From: Sphagnum magellanicum
Taxonomy: Eukaryota; Streptophyta; Sphagnopsida; Sphagnales; Sphagnaceae
Reading direction: 5' to 3'
DNA length: 64,000 bases
Assembly: GCA_021904315.1 (NCBI GenBank)
Contig: CM038920.1
Coordinates: 1,984,001 to 2,048,000, forward strand
Part shown: in pieces, positions 47,834 to 59,506 of the stretch
Layout: each line of letters opens with the position of its first letter
Numbering within the stretch: the first letter of the stretch is position 1
Program-made: the position numbers and the translations under genes
The notes under the pieces: generated by a model
What the model saw: the letters and a program-made list of their open reading frames with translations, nothing else
Database searches by the model: none
Told to the model about the DNA's origin: nothing

Positions 47834-50574
47834 TGTGAGACCCAAATGAAAGCCACATTCCTATGTAGTGTCCCTCTTGCCGCCCGCTTTACTTTGTGAC
47901 TTGATGGAAGCGTATGAGTTTACAATTCCGTTGCACGTCTCGGAACAGAATGCCTACATCTGCACATGATTTGGGCTTAGGCAGTAGCAGATCAATGTCA
48001 GTTAAATGGAGTGAAATGATGGGTTCGACTGTTGTTGGAGTTTTATAAACACCGCATGAGTTTTTATGAGGCTGAAGGCTGCGAGATTGCTTGAAGGAAG
48101 TAGTGATAGGGGCACCAGTGCTGCAATGGGAGGATCTGTATCACATCTGGAGGTTGGTCGAAGTGGAGGTTGAGAGAGAGAGAGTGAGAGTTGTCTAGGT
48201 CTGTCATTTGCCTATCTAGGGGATGTGTGTGACAATGGAGCCTTTCAAAAAGCGATGATGGTAGCTGGTCTTGTGAGGTTCATTATACATCCACAATCAC
48301 GCATGTTTACCATGCACTTCTTGCCTGCTATTGTCCTGCCAAGCCAATCAGCGCACAAGAATTTCTCTTTATCACCAAGGACCTTTGGAGCTGTCATCAA
48401 GAATGGTGTTGGAGCAGGAAGTGTCCCAATTCTAGGGTTTACAGTTAGGGCTTAAACTTTGTCAGATGCAACTTTGTTCTGGATACAGTGATTCAAAATG
48501 ATCCTTTAATATTGCACTCCAGAGTTGGAGAACATGCGGTTGTGTTGTTGTGTGTCTATCCGTGTACAGCATCTTCACATGAGAACAACAATAGGACATG
48601 AACATTGAGCATTGGAGAAGTGGCAACATAGCTGTGCACGATTGATAACCCTGTCAGCTGTGTTGGTTTCAATGGGGTATGTACCACATTGCATACCTTG
48701 TTCTTTCTCAACTCTTTAATCAAGTCATGGCCAACAATGTTAAACTCAAAACAAGGGTCAAAAGAATTAGGGTTTTAGGATATTTTGATGATGGAAGATT
48801 GAACTGATGACTGATCCTAAACATGCTAATTTGATTGCAGATTTCTGGCAGTATTGGGTGTATTGAAAGGATGTGTTCAGCCATGTGTGTTGGCTCATGC
48901 CTTGTTGAGTTTTTCTGCCTTATCCACTACCTGTTGGTTGATCTTATTTTCTTGCATGACAGTTTGATTTTGTGCAGCACAAGTTCACCTACATGCAGGT
49001 TTGTTGTCTTTCATTGGGTATCTAGCAATCAGAACCAGTTGCCTGCATGTAACAAACAGTGATGGATTGCCTACTGATAATACAATGTAGATGTATTTGT
49101 CTAGGGATCACAGATTCTGATGCCAGTGCAGGAGGGAAGAGAGTACTTGCAGTAATAAAGCATGCAAACATGTAGACGTGGTTGTGCCCCTTCCTTGTTT
49201 TTACTTGCCAGTCTCTATGCAGCATGATGTTAAATCTTTTGTCTTGAGAGCAGGCAATCTCTTAAATTTTCATAATTTTCAGACTTCTGAAGGTAGACAT
49301 GCACTAAAAACAGAATTGAATCTGGGTCCTTTACGAGGAAGGGATTAAAGGCTAGACTAACCAAGAGTGTGGAGCAATTGACAATGGATAAGCATCTCAG
49401 AACAATGACCATGTGATGCTGGAAATGCTACATGATCACCCATGCGCTGCCCAAATGTGTGTAATTCCTTCCAAAAACAAGATGCAGTAACAATGATACA
49501 AGTGGGTGCAGGATGTCAAGTAGAGACAAGGTGATTAGTTTCTACTTGGATCTGAAGTCAAATGGCCTTCCTCTTGCAGCACTCGAGGGCAATTAATGAG
49601 ATGTTTGGGTTGGGAACATAGTGTTGGCCTGGTGAAGTTGGGATACAGACCTAATCTGCTTCATTGTGATGGTCCTGGTGATGACCATCTGATGGCATGC
49701 CCAGTGGCTGATCACCTATGAAAGGCACCCTTCCAAATTTCACCTAAAACTTTAATGCAGCAAGAGCATTCAAAATATGTTCATGTTGGCTAGGGGCTGC
49801 TGCAATAAGTTTGAAAGGTCTGTCAAACATAGGAATTGAAATGTGCAACACAAAACTCTGGTTAGCCCAAATGTCACTTGACTTGCCTAGCAGTATTCTT
49901 TGAAGCATCACCAGATCACCTTCTTGATCAAAGCTTATCAATGTTGGTGGGCAATGCCAACTTCAATCACCGGTCTTTGTTGATGGTGAAATTACATATC
50001 AGAGGCAAACTGGTTGGAAGAAAATAAGGGTGACCTGAAGATTTTATGAAGGTGATGATTAGACTTTGACAAGGATGCCCAGAAAGACATTGATTCAGAG
50101 AAATCATCTGGCTTTCATGTATGATATCTGGTGACTGCAGAAAATTTAATGCCTTGTACAAGATGTTTGCTCACTCCTCGTGTGTAATGCACATGAAAGA
50201 ATATGCCTTTTGTCATGGCTATGGCATTTCCATCTACTCATGATGACATCTGATGTAACACTGACAGCTATAACTTTAGTTTGCACAACAGCCTTCAGCA
50301 GCAGCAGATTGGTAACATTAGATGTGCGCAATGTGATTTCCTAGCAATATTGCATTCTAGAAACTCAAAAGACTATTCACGTTGAATATGGAAACTTTCT
50401 GATAGTCCACATGGCATTGCTCTACTAAGTTCATTTCATTCCTACAAACTTGAGGCACAGATTGTGTCAACAGATTAAGTTTTCCTCAGAGTCAACCTCC
50501 ACCAAACTCTCTCACTTTTTCATTACACAATGAAAATGTGGTTGCTGCAATTTCTGAAAAGAACCCATTATCAC
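47834..50574. other. Intergenic DNA with possible unrecognised fragments
   Basis: Base composition is more balanced than in the AT-rich parts, but no domain is visible. A plus frame at 48225-48455 (76 codons) and a minus frame at 49744-49941 (65 codons, ATG start) read like protein yet match nothing I know and lack clear splice neighbours. Confidence 0.35.
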
Positions 50575-51560
50575 CCATACATGATTTAATTTTTGGACTG
50601 TATAACAGAACTTGGTAGTGCTCGACATCCTGTGTGTTACAATGCATTTTGGACCAGCTAAAAGAACCTCACATGTTTTTTATTCACAAGAGAAACAGCA
50701 AGTCCTCACATTATATTCTCAACATCAGATACATTGTTCTTCCAATGCACATTGTTGAGGAATCTCAAAAAGCTGCCTGACATTCAATCTCTAGTCTGCC
50801 CATTAGAATTTGTACAGGCAATATTGCCTATGCACAATTGCCTCCAAGGTCAAGGTCTTTAACTTTTCATCTGATGGTGATGTGTAAGGATCCATCTTTA
50901 GACTGCAAAATCATATGCAGCCCTTCGTCCTGAGAATGTCATGTCACTTCAGGTACCTGCAGCTCTACTGAGAAGAGAAGTAAAATTGTACAGCACTACA
51001 TGTACTGTATGAATAGATGAAGTTTTCCAACAATGCAATCTCCATAGGTTCCCTCCCAACAAAAATCCTCATGACTACTATAATTCCTACAGCTTTTCAG
51101 AACAACCTCCAATTCCACACAAATTAATTTTTGGAGTCCATAGCAAAGGTTAACACTGCTCAATATACTGCCTGGTTTGTAGTTTTGGGTATGGGCTCAA
51201 CAAGAACCTTGTGTATTGCTTCACAAGAGGCACATCACAATCTATTCTTCAAATCAGATAAATTTGTTCCTTCATGTGCAGATTTTTCAGGAATCTGGAA
51301 AACCCACCTCTAAAACCAGTAAGAATCTAATAGAAGACACTGCCTAATGTTGGCAGAATCAATCAAATCCAAGGTCTTCAATCTTTCATCTGGGGATGAT
51401 ATATGTAAGGAAACCTCCATAGATGCAAATTCATATGCAACAGTTGCTCCTCAAAATGTCAGGATTTTAGAATACCATCTACTCCACACTAACAAGACCA
51501 GTTGTAAAACTGTACACTACATCAGTCTGCAAGAAGTTGTCAAACTGCACCCCCCACATG
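50575..51560. repeat. Diverged tandem duplication downstream of the AP2 gene
   Basis: Copy 1 (about 50575-51030) and copy 2 (about 51112-51560) share TTTAATTTTTGGA, then AACAGAACTTGG/AGCAAAGGTTAAC, a CAAGGTC(T)TT...CTTTCATCTG block at 50855/51371, and GCAAA(A/T)TCATATGCA at 50907/51425. Spacing is about 520 bp. The pair lies just past the 3' end of the AP2 gene and may represent its 3' flank. Confidence 0.55.
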
Positions 51561-51612
51561 TGAGATCTACTGTGTGATCACTTTGGGGCAGTTTTTGAAT
51601 CAAAGTACAGTT

Positions 51613-52626
51613 TTAGAAGTCCTCATCAAATTGCACAAAGGGTTGTTGGGAAAATGCAAAAGCATGAGGTGGCTCCATCACACTTTCATACATGCACAAT
51701 GAATTGCTTTCATTTCCTTTGATATGACTAGGGACTGATGTCAGCACCATGCCATTGATATCTGGATTGCAGCCTTCCCAGTCATGCATTTGAGTTGCCT
51801 CCACATAAGCAACCGGGTCTCCAATGTCTCCAAGTTGGTCAAAGTAAGTTGTGAGATCTTCTCCATCATCTGTTGCAGCTTGATCTACTATCCATCCAAG
51901 CATCCACAGGTCATAATTAGTCTATTACACTTCAATGTAATGAGCAAAATTAACTATCTCTTCACATTGAGGGTCCACAAAAGATGCAATGACTAAACAA
52001 ATACATTAAAGTTTTCGTCAACTGCCATGGACCACCATTCATGAAATATAAGTACTAGATGAGAAACCTTCAGATTGTTTAGGAACTCAAGGATCCAAAG
52101 GCAAAGTCATGGATTGCAAACCCATGAAACCAATTATATTAAATTCAAAGCCTATATTCTAAAACCATAACATCTGCATGACTAAATAAAAAGATTGAAG
52201 GTGTAACCAGACCCATGAAACATGAGTAGTGATCTTAAAAGGTTGGAATTGTTTGAGCACTAGAATACCATATTTCAAGGGTGTGGAGCTACAATTCACA
52301 ACATCATCAGTATTGAATTGAATGCCTAGTATCCAACACCTTACCTGTTGGAGACTTGATGCACTCATCTTCCTCTGGGCTTGTAACTTGGAAAGCCAAG
52401 TGCCCACATTGAAGAGGTAATTCGTCGAGGTTTCTCAAGTCTTGCTTCAGAGCATCCTGTGTATAGTCATGAGAAGGAGGTAAGGGGACCACCAAATTAT
52501 TGCATTTTGGATGATAATCTCCAACCTCCATTGAAGATGGAATTGGCACCATGAGGTCTTTTCCAACATCCGAATCCATAAAAGTTGAACTTTGAGTTTG
52601 GGCTCCAGTTGAAAGAGGACTGAAAC
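51613..52626 (-). repeat. Intragenic duplication, unit 2 (exons 4-5 of the AP2 gene)
   Basis: Exon 4 ends SPEEDECIKSPT at a phase-1 donor, and exon 5 starts with the split Val followed by DQAAT. This mirrors unit 1 (ATPEEQVVQSSI, then V-EQAAT). The final exon runs on to the stop instead of being spliced onward. Confidence 0.7.
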
Positions 52627-54942
52627 CTGGTGAAACCAAAAATTGCAAAAATTTACAGAGAGGTGGAATTAAGGACTTCTCAGATTGTCATGATCTATCA
52701 AAATTGCTTGAATGTGTGCAGCAATGGTTTTTTATCTATCCAAGGAATTACAAGTGTGAATCTCAAGCTTACAACTGAAAGGAAGGGGATGGAAGTTTGA
52801 CAATGTCCCCAATGTGGATGTCATTTGCCCTGACATGGAACCCTCCTGAAAAGCACCCACAAGACTTAGATGATGTCAACTAAGTTTTCGAGGTTCAATT
52901 TTTTAAGCACACACTTGGATGGAGGTCATACCTGGATGTCTTCATAAAGATCCCCAGTCTGAAAGCCTTCATTTGGAATCTCAACATCAAGAGGTGGAGA
53001 AGGCAATAATGATGTTTCAACAATGGCTGCAACTGGAGTTGACAAAACTATTGTTGCAGCTTGCTCCACTGTCTATTCAAGCAATGTTCATAGCATGGTT
53101 AGTGTACATGAATTGGAATGTAATCACACATAAACTAGCCATCTCTTCACAAGGGGACATTAAAGATACACAACCAAATGAAAACACTTCTCATTGAAGG
53201 AGCAGCAGGAATCATGAAAACATGAGCACTCTCAAGACCTTGAGATTGTTTAAGAGACTAGAAAACCAAAAGGCAAGGGGCCTGTAGTTGCAATTCATAA
53301 TACCATGCTAGAGATTACATTGGGACTCAACACAATTACCTATGGAAGATTGGACAACTTGTTCTTCTGGGGTTGCATCTGGGTAATTCGAGTGCCAACT
53401 TTCAAGAGAGAATTTGTGTGAGATTATCAAATCTTGCTCCAAAGTATCTTGTATTTGTTCAGGAGGGTAATGCATGGACAAAGTATTGCATTGTGGAGGA
53501 ATGTTTACAAGGGGATCTTCAGCTTCCATGGCCATGCTTGATGTTTGAGGTGCTCTTAGATCAATCTCCACGTACATTATGGACTGAACATTGCATTGTG
53601 GAGGACTTGCAGGGAGATCTTCAGCTTTTGTGCTTGATGTTTGAGGTGTCACTAGATTAATCCTTACCCACTCAATGAGTTGGAAAGTCAAAGGAATATG
53701 TTTGGTTGGGTCTAGAGCCTCAAATGGAGTCCTGCAAAATGAAAACCACTGGAAAAGGAATTCAAAACCTGGTTTCCGGAAACGATGGTACCCCTGTTTT
53801 TGTTGTGGGATCTTCTTGATTAAGGAGCCAATACTTTCAAGCAGCTGAGGAATGTTTGTGGGTGCATGAAGATGGGCTATCTCTTCGTTGGATGAGACCC
53901 ATTTCGGAAATGCTATTACACTACTATCCTTTCTCATCAACCTCATCAACTGGACTACCAGCAATGCAAGTCCGATCTGTGGTTGGCCTTGGAATGGATA
54001 TAACTCCCATATTACAAAGCAGAAAAGAAGGTCATATGGCAGCTGGTGAATGAGATAAAAAAGTGGATTCCTTCTGAGATGTCGAGCTTGTTCTTGGATT
54101 GCATGTTTTTTCTCTTTTTCACATGCATATTCCAAGGTTTTGGGCAGGAATCGAGGGGTGTGTTCAAAATTGAGAGCCTTGTTGCCTTTGCCATAGTAGA
54201 AGGCCGCAACATCATATGTAAGGGCAGCTGCCTCCGGAGTGTTGCAATCATCGATCCAAACTTTGTTCTTTTCCATTGGCGGCTTCACCTCAGCAGTCCA
54301 AGGCTTTGTGCGGCTGCGAGAACGCCGACAACGCACTCCTTTGTACTTTGTCCTGTGTATGTTCAGTTGCTTTTGTCCACTACCTGTCTCTAGTGCAAGA
54401 GTCTCTCCGATCAGCCATGCTCTCTTGACCCCTCTCTTCACACGCTCGCTGGAAGTCAGATCGTAAATTTCAACTTGCATCACAATTTGAAATCCCTCCA
54501 AATCTTGAATTGAGACAAGGCGATCGTCAAAACCGGTGATTAGCATTACAAGTTTTGCAAGTGACTCAATTAGAAATTCAAGAAGTTGTTCAGGCAATGT
54601 CTCCCGAGTGATGGTGCTGACCATCCCTTCATCGGTTTTCGACAATTGGAAAAAGAAGTCGCGTATGAGGCGGATCAATGGGTATGCGGAAACGGGATCA
54701 CGACCACGAAAATGCACTAACTCCTCCGTCTCAAATGACATGACGGAAGCACTGTGCAATGAAGCTCCACCAGCGTGCCAAGTACTTACAGAATTGATGC
54801 TCCCATTTGCAGGAGGTCGCGGAAACTCTCGAAGGAGGAGAGAACAGTTTTTTACAAAGAACATGTTTGTGGAACTAAAGTCGTTGGCAACACGAGTAAC
54901 ATACTCGACGGCAGGTCGAACTTTTTCCGCGTCGAGGACCAT
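51613..54942 (-). CDS. AP2/ERF-domain transcription-factor-like protein (five exons)
   Basis: Predicted exons are 53340-54942, 52932-53068, 52773-52845, 52345-52626 and 51613-51887. All introns are GT-AG and phases fit (1, 0, 1, 1), giving 789 residues. One AP2 domain lies at about 199-264 (YKGVR, PWTAEV, KVWIDDCNT, PEAAALTYDVAAFYY, KALNFEHTP), so sequence-specific DNA binding in the nucleus is the likely role. The usual VWLGTF is VWIDDC, which sets it apart from typical ERF/DREB proteins. The roughly 190-residue N-terminus is unfamiliar. The C-terminal part has two 30-odd-residue repeats (APQTSS...PPQCN), and the last two exons repeat the end of exon 1 plus exon 2. The protein ends in the acidic FVQFDEDF. 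Exon 1 may hide a further intron after the AP2 domain. The start ATG has good context and a leader intron lies upstream. Confidence 0.75.
52932..53660 (-). repeat. Intragenic duplication, unit 1 (exon 1 end, intron, exon 2)
   Basis: This unit is homologous to 51613-52626. Shared features are QDTLEQDL (QDALKQDL in unit 2), a PEE motif before a phase-1 donor, a matching intron, and an exon beginning V-E/D-QAAT. Even intron sequence such as CTATTCAAGCAATG and CATCTCTTCACAAG has counterparts in unit 2. Confidence 0.7.
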
Positions 54943-55560
54943 GTCTCCAATTCGAAAGTGGGCTAGTAAAATTGTTCTTGTATGATGACGATATTACCTC
55001 CTTCTCCGTTCAAATCGGATTGAGGTGCATTAAAAAAACCCAAGAAAGCCAAGCAAACAACAGCATGGGAACCAAGACCCTACCAATATTGTGGTTGTAT
55101 ACTGAAATAGAAGGCATATATCCTCACAACAGCACACAACGAGAGATTTTCGTGACAGAACAGACACACAACTACTCAAGCAAGATAGCCCCAAAATACA
55201 CACATTAACGGACGAAAGGAATGCAAAAAATCTGGAATCTCATGATGCATCTGTTGGCTGAGCTATGTTCCTCTCGAAAAACTTGATTCAGAAAGCAGAG
55301 ACTCCAAAGGCCGAAACAAAGAAAAAAAAATGAAAGCCACACACCTGCCGGTTGAAGTTGGACGCGGCTTCGGTATAGCCACATGAGAGAACTCCAGGTA
55401 ATCTCATCACGAATCTCACATACTTACGCTGCAACGATGTACCCACAATTTGCTGAACTTCTTAAAAGCCACAGTTTTTGAGGTAAGGCTCTTCCCTGAA
55501 GCTTCTCTCTCCTCACGCCTGAAACCTTCGAGTACGCACCATTCTCCTCTGAGTTCAAGT
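54943..55560 (-). promoter_or_regulatory. 5' leader and leader intron of the AP2 gene
   Basis: On the minus strand a consensus donor GTAAGTATG begins at 55437 and an acceptor TTTTACTAG ends at 54963. The leader would then run from before 55438, skip 54963-55437, and resume 20 bases before the ATG at 54942. A CT-rich stretch near 55500 suits a plant leader. The same leader sequence is duplicated at 59009-59230, where the donor is lost. Confidence 0.5.
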
Positions 55561-55743
55561 TTGTGCGTATTTGTAAAGGCAAGGGTTCTGGTAACGAACG
55601 TGGCAATACGCAAGGTGGGTGGGGGGGCAAAAATGTCTCGGACGGCGGAGGGGGGACGGGGGGGGGGGCAACAACAAAGGTACCTTGTGATACGCAAGCT
55701 CTGTGAAATTGCAAGGTGTTGGGGGCAGGGGATTATAAAACAA

Positions 55744-55765
55744 CCTTTCTTTCTTTCTTTCTTTC
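55744..55765 (+). repeat. (CTTT)n microsatellite, copy 1
   Basis: About five CTTT units; the equivalent run in the second duplicated block is at 59484-59506. Confidence 0.85.
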
Positions 55766-56336
55766 ATTTTTTTTCCTTACACTAATCCAAAATGCATTGC
55801 AATTAAGAGAAAGAAAGGGCAAGCAGGAAGCACCTACTCCAGACTGACAAATCAACTGAAAAATCTAACCATGGTGGGTAACACCCACCTTTCTTTTATT
55901 TCTCTTGCGGGTGGGGAGGGGGCGGCAAGGGGGGTACAGATGTGAAGATCTTTCTTTAACTATCTGGTTGGGTTGTGAGCAGTGTTTCATTCTATCTAAA
56001 TTTTTACACTTTTTGGACCGGAAAAACATGATTTCCTCGCATGCAAAGGATTTGAGGGCCTTGCCCCAACCACAAAGGTACCTTGTGATAGGCATGGGTC
56101 TACGAATCTAGAAAATCAGCTCCAAGAAATCCCACTCATCAAGGTCTTTCCAACTCTACCAAAAGCTCCACCCAATTTCTTTAAGATATTTTGTTTTTAT
56201 GTTTTTGAATTTTTAAAAAAAAATTAGTTCCATAACTCTTGCATCATAGGCCTAAACACTACTAAACCACCTTAGTGCACCCTTACTCATCGAAGGATAG
56301 CTAAAGATTGGGAAGAGCATGGTGAGTGGCACCACT

Positions 56337-56382
56337 ATTTGGGAGATCTCAATGTGACACAAACAAACTACCTTCATAGATA
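56337..56382 (-). repeat. Dispersed GAGATCTC/(GTTT)n repeat, reverse copy
   Basis: The sequence GGGAGATCTCAATGTGACAC then AAACAAACTACCTTCATAGA is the reverse complement of the element at 36811 and 43781. It lies within the duplicated block, with a partner at 60867-60897. Confidence 0.6.
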
Positions 56383-57344
56383 GATCCCCACATTAGGCCC
56401 AATAGGTACTTGTGACAAGATATTAAAACTCAATAGTTTTACCTCTATGTTCTATCATGGATTATAGTAATTGGGGAATGAATAACACAACAACGTATGG
56501 GGAGTTTGAGATCTCTTATTAGTATTTCTTATTGGAATTTTGTGAAGTATTCCTTAAAGATTGGGTGTGCTTTAATTCTCCATAAGCTAGTTTGGTGTGA
56601 TTACAAGATGCATGCAATGTTTTGAGTTATTACTTTCAGAAATTAATTTGTTAAGCAAACAATGCCGATTCATTTTGGACAAGTTGGTCTTTGGGGGAGA
56701 GGGAGGGGGGCCGAGGGGGGAGTGGACCCCACAAGAAGGGCCCATTATTCACTGGAAAACCCTCCTACATTTGTGGAAGTCCCACTGGCGCAGTGGATGG
56801 CCTTACATGGAAACACACCTTATTGTGAATAATTTTATGATGTTAACCTCCAACACTTTTTCCCAAGACCAAAAAACATGATTGGTACCTAAATATAACT
56901 ATCTAATTTTTGCATTTTGTGCCCGGCATGGGTGAACCAGCACTAGTACCTTAAATTTTGGGGGGGGGGGGGGGGCGGCTCTCACTTTCTACATCTAACC
57001 AATGAAATACTAAACTCGACCTCGCTGATCCGGATATAACCATACAATAGTTACAATGTTTTAGGAGAAACCACAAAAAATTTGGTGCATTTACTTTTTA
57101 CAATGGTACCCGTCCAGATGGTGGTTCCCTCGAAACCCCCCGTGGTATAGGAGGGGGCAATTCCGAGTCGTAGCCAATAGGTAACGATAAAGTACAGAGG
57201 GGGGCAGTTCCCAGTCATAGGTGACGAAAAATTTAAAACTTCAGAAGCCTTACCTATAGCCTCGTGCAAAGGGGGGGCACGGATGTAGAGGGGGCTATTA
57301 CCATGAATTGCCCCCACCCCCCACCCCTTTCTAAATTGGCCATG

Positions 57345-57352
57345 TTATAAAA
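57345..57352 (+). promoter_or_regulatory. TATA box of the small ORF, copy 1
   Basis: TTATAAAA lies about 190 bases upstream of the ATG at 57537, with C-tracts just upstream. The same arrangement is kept in the second block (61283 and 61384), which supports a real promoter. Confidence 0.6.
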
Positions 57353-57536
57353 CCCACAGTTGAGCCCTGGTTACTCATTTGCTCATTATACAACCCTTCC
57401 CTCAAGGGATTCCCTTGCTTCCTTTGAGCCTTGAGAGCCCACCCCCAGGCTCTCCCAAATTCTGAGAGTGGAAGAAGATAGTGAAAAAGGACTTTGAGCA
57501 AAGTTAGCTTCGCTTTCAATTTACAAGGCAAAAGCC

Positions 57537-57821
57537 ATGGAAGAGAGTCAGTTCAAGCAATTGGTGCTAGATGCCAGTGCAAATGTGACAGTTGCAACAG
57601 GCACGAGTGGTGGATTGCAGACGCCATTAGAGTTTGTAACAATAACAAAGGTGGGGATAGGAATGGTAGCCATCATCGGCTCTGTCTACGCATTATACTG
57701 GAACTTGCAATGGATATGCATAGCCACAACAGATCGGCCTCCTATCCAGCAAGATGATAAAACACTTCACCTTCATTCTGTACATTGTATTATGTTCTTG
57801 TTTTCACTTCATCTACCTTGA
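57537..57821 (+). CDS. Small predicted one-helix protein of unknown function
   Basis: The ORF encodes 94 residues from an ATG in good context (AAGCCATGGAAG), beginning MEESQFKQLVLDASANVTVA. Residues about 32-57 form one hydrophobic helix (KVGIGMVAIIGSVYALYW); a second, shorter hydrophobic patch sits at the C-terminus (CIMFLFSLHLP). There is no signal peptide and no family I recognise. Upstream are a TATA box at 57345 and a leader of about 160 bases kept in the duplicate at 61.4-61.6 kb. In the comparable stretch of the duplicate I count about ten amino-acid changes against four or five silent ones, so constraint on the protein is not evident. It may be a young gene, or a transcript whose ORF matters little. 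Confidence 0.5.
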   Translation: MEESQFKQLVLDASANVTVATGTSGGLQTPLEFVTITKVGIGMVAIIGSVYALYWNLQWICIATTDRPPIQQDDKTLHLHSVHCIMFLFSLHLP

Positions 57822-58480
57822 TTATTGTTGGGGCTAGGTAATGGCAGCATGTAAGCTTGTTGAGGATTAGGTGCATCTTACGCTTTCATATGGCGATTGA
57901 AGCTCTAATGAACATGTTGGGCATCTTACCTTTTTTTGAGGTTTCATCTACAAATAGAGGAATGCATGTTTTTATTGGTTTGCAAAAGGCCAAGATAGAG
58001 ATGGATAATAACACCTTTTGAGGCAAATATCTCCCTAGAACCCTGTGGCCAGGGGAAAAAGTTATAGATTTATGTAATGTACTCTCATAGTTAATTAATC
58101 TCCAAATTTCAACTTTATGATCATTTCGCTTCACTTGTATGAGAAAGAGATAAGAATAATGGGAAAGAAGGTGTAGGTTTATAATTAATTTCATAATGAT
58201 TTGTATACTATAAATTTTTGTAATCATTTTTTTTAATTATGAAATGTACTTTAATATTTAAATGAATATTTTTATTTTTATTTGAAGGTTCACTTTGAAA
58301 TGGAAGATTTCAAAAGGTATGTGAAAAAGAAATAAACATAATGATAAAGGTTGTGAAAATATTTGAAAAACAATTGTAAAGGTTTTGCCTTTTCATGTAG
58401 GTGAATAAAGGAGAATCCAATGAGGGGAGGGGTTTTGTAGGTGAATAAGGGACATGAGTGATGTAGCTAAACTTGGAGTG

Positions 58481-59008
58481 GGGGGAAAGGAAGGCATGCC
58501 AACATCATGACAACCTATCATACATTTGCTAAACTCAAAAAATAAAAATTGACAATAAAATCATAGGTCTAGTGCAACCTTGGAGTTATCCATATTTTAA
58601 TATGGGAAAGTCAGAAATTATTATATTAAGTTATTTATATAATAGAAAAATATTAATTCGAAAATTAAATTAATATTGTCACATCAAATAGTTTTAATCA
58701 TTTCAATAATAATGAAAAAAATAGCTAAATCAATTGGTCCAATTTGACTAAGGACAATTTTGTCCCCTATTTGTTTTGATTCAAAACTTAGTCATAAAAA
58801 TTAACTAAAAATACACATTTGTTTTGTAGTGAAATGATCGATGTGTTTTAATCAAATGGGACACCTAATGAACTTGAACAAAAACAAATAACATTTTTAA
58901 TGAGGATGATCAATTGTTTTTTATCCAAATATGATATCTTATCGTATCACAAATTTGTAAGCTCCATGAGTTCATTCCAAATCCATGCAAACTCTGACTG
59001 ACTTAACT
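58481..59008. other. AT-rich spacer between the duplicated blocks
   Basis: About 530 bases of AT-rich sequence with no gene or matching partner elsewhere in the window. Confidence 0.5.
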
Positions 59009-59483
59009 TGAAAGCCATAAGCTTATCAGTTGAAGTTGGATGCACCTTCCATATAGCTACCCCAGCTAACTCCATATAATCTCATCACAAATCTCACATA
59101 CTTATGCTGCAAACAATGCATCCAAAATTTGCTGAACTTTTTTAACTACGGTTTGTGAGTTAGAGCTCTCCCCAGAGGCTTCTCTCTCCTTGCCCCTGAA
59201 ACTTCAAGTAAGCGGATACTATCTTCTGAGTGAGGGAAGGGTTTTGCTGACTAGGGGGGGTGGGGGGAAGGTAGCTATTATACGTAGGAGCTATGAAACT
59301 GCAAGGTGCCGAGTGTTTCGTTGGGGGCGGGGGCAAAAAAATGCAATGACATTTTTAAAAATTCTTTATCACCACATACAAAAGATTGGGAGAGGGGGGG
59401 CAACAACAAAGGTGTCTTTAACACGCAAGCTCTATGAAATTGCAAGGTGCCGATGTGTTGGGGCCGAGGTGAATATAAAACGA

Positions 59484-59506
59484 CCTTTCTTTCTTTCTTT
59501 CTTTCT
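59484..59506 (+). repeat. (CTTT)n microsatellite, copy 2
   Basis: About five to six CTTT units matching the run at 55744 in the first duplicated block. Confidence 0.85.

Larger units (their letters stand above)
55331..58480. repeat. Tandem segmental duplication, copy 1
   Basis: The block matches 59009-62673 in order and orientation. Shared landmarks are the AP2 leader, GGGGGGCAACAACAAAGGT with a (CTTT)n tract, GTGGGTAACACCCACCTTT, AAATCAGCTCCAAGAAATCC, the small TATA-driven ORF, and AAAGGTTTTGCCTTTTC at the right end. Divergence and indels are considerable, so the duplication is not recent. Confidence 0.85.

Noticed and set aside
47480-47845. Plus-strand frames of 62-114 codons over the helicase
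   Set aside because: Antisense to the helicase remnant, and partly encoded by a TGCG simple repeat.
53373-54985. Plus-strand frames up to 149 codons across the AP2 gene
   Set aside because: Antisense shadows; the minus frame has the AP2 domain and consistent splicing.
55416-55785. Four overlapping Pro- or Gly-rich frames
   Set aside because: Produced by G- and C-tracts in the duplicated block; no conservation of the frames in copy 2.
56740-56810. Possible second SINE head (CTGGCGCAGTGG)
   Set aside because: Only an A-box-like piece is visible; no B box or tail.
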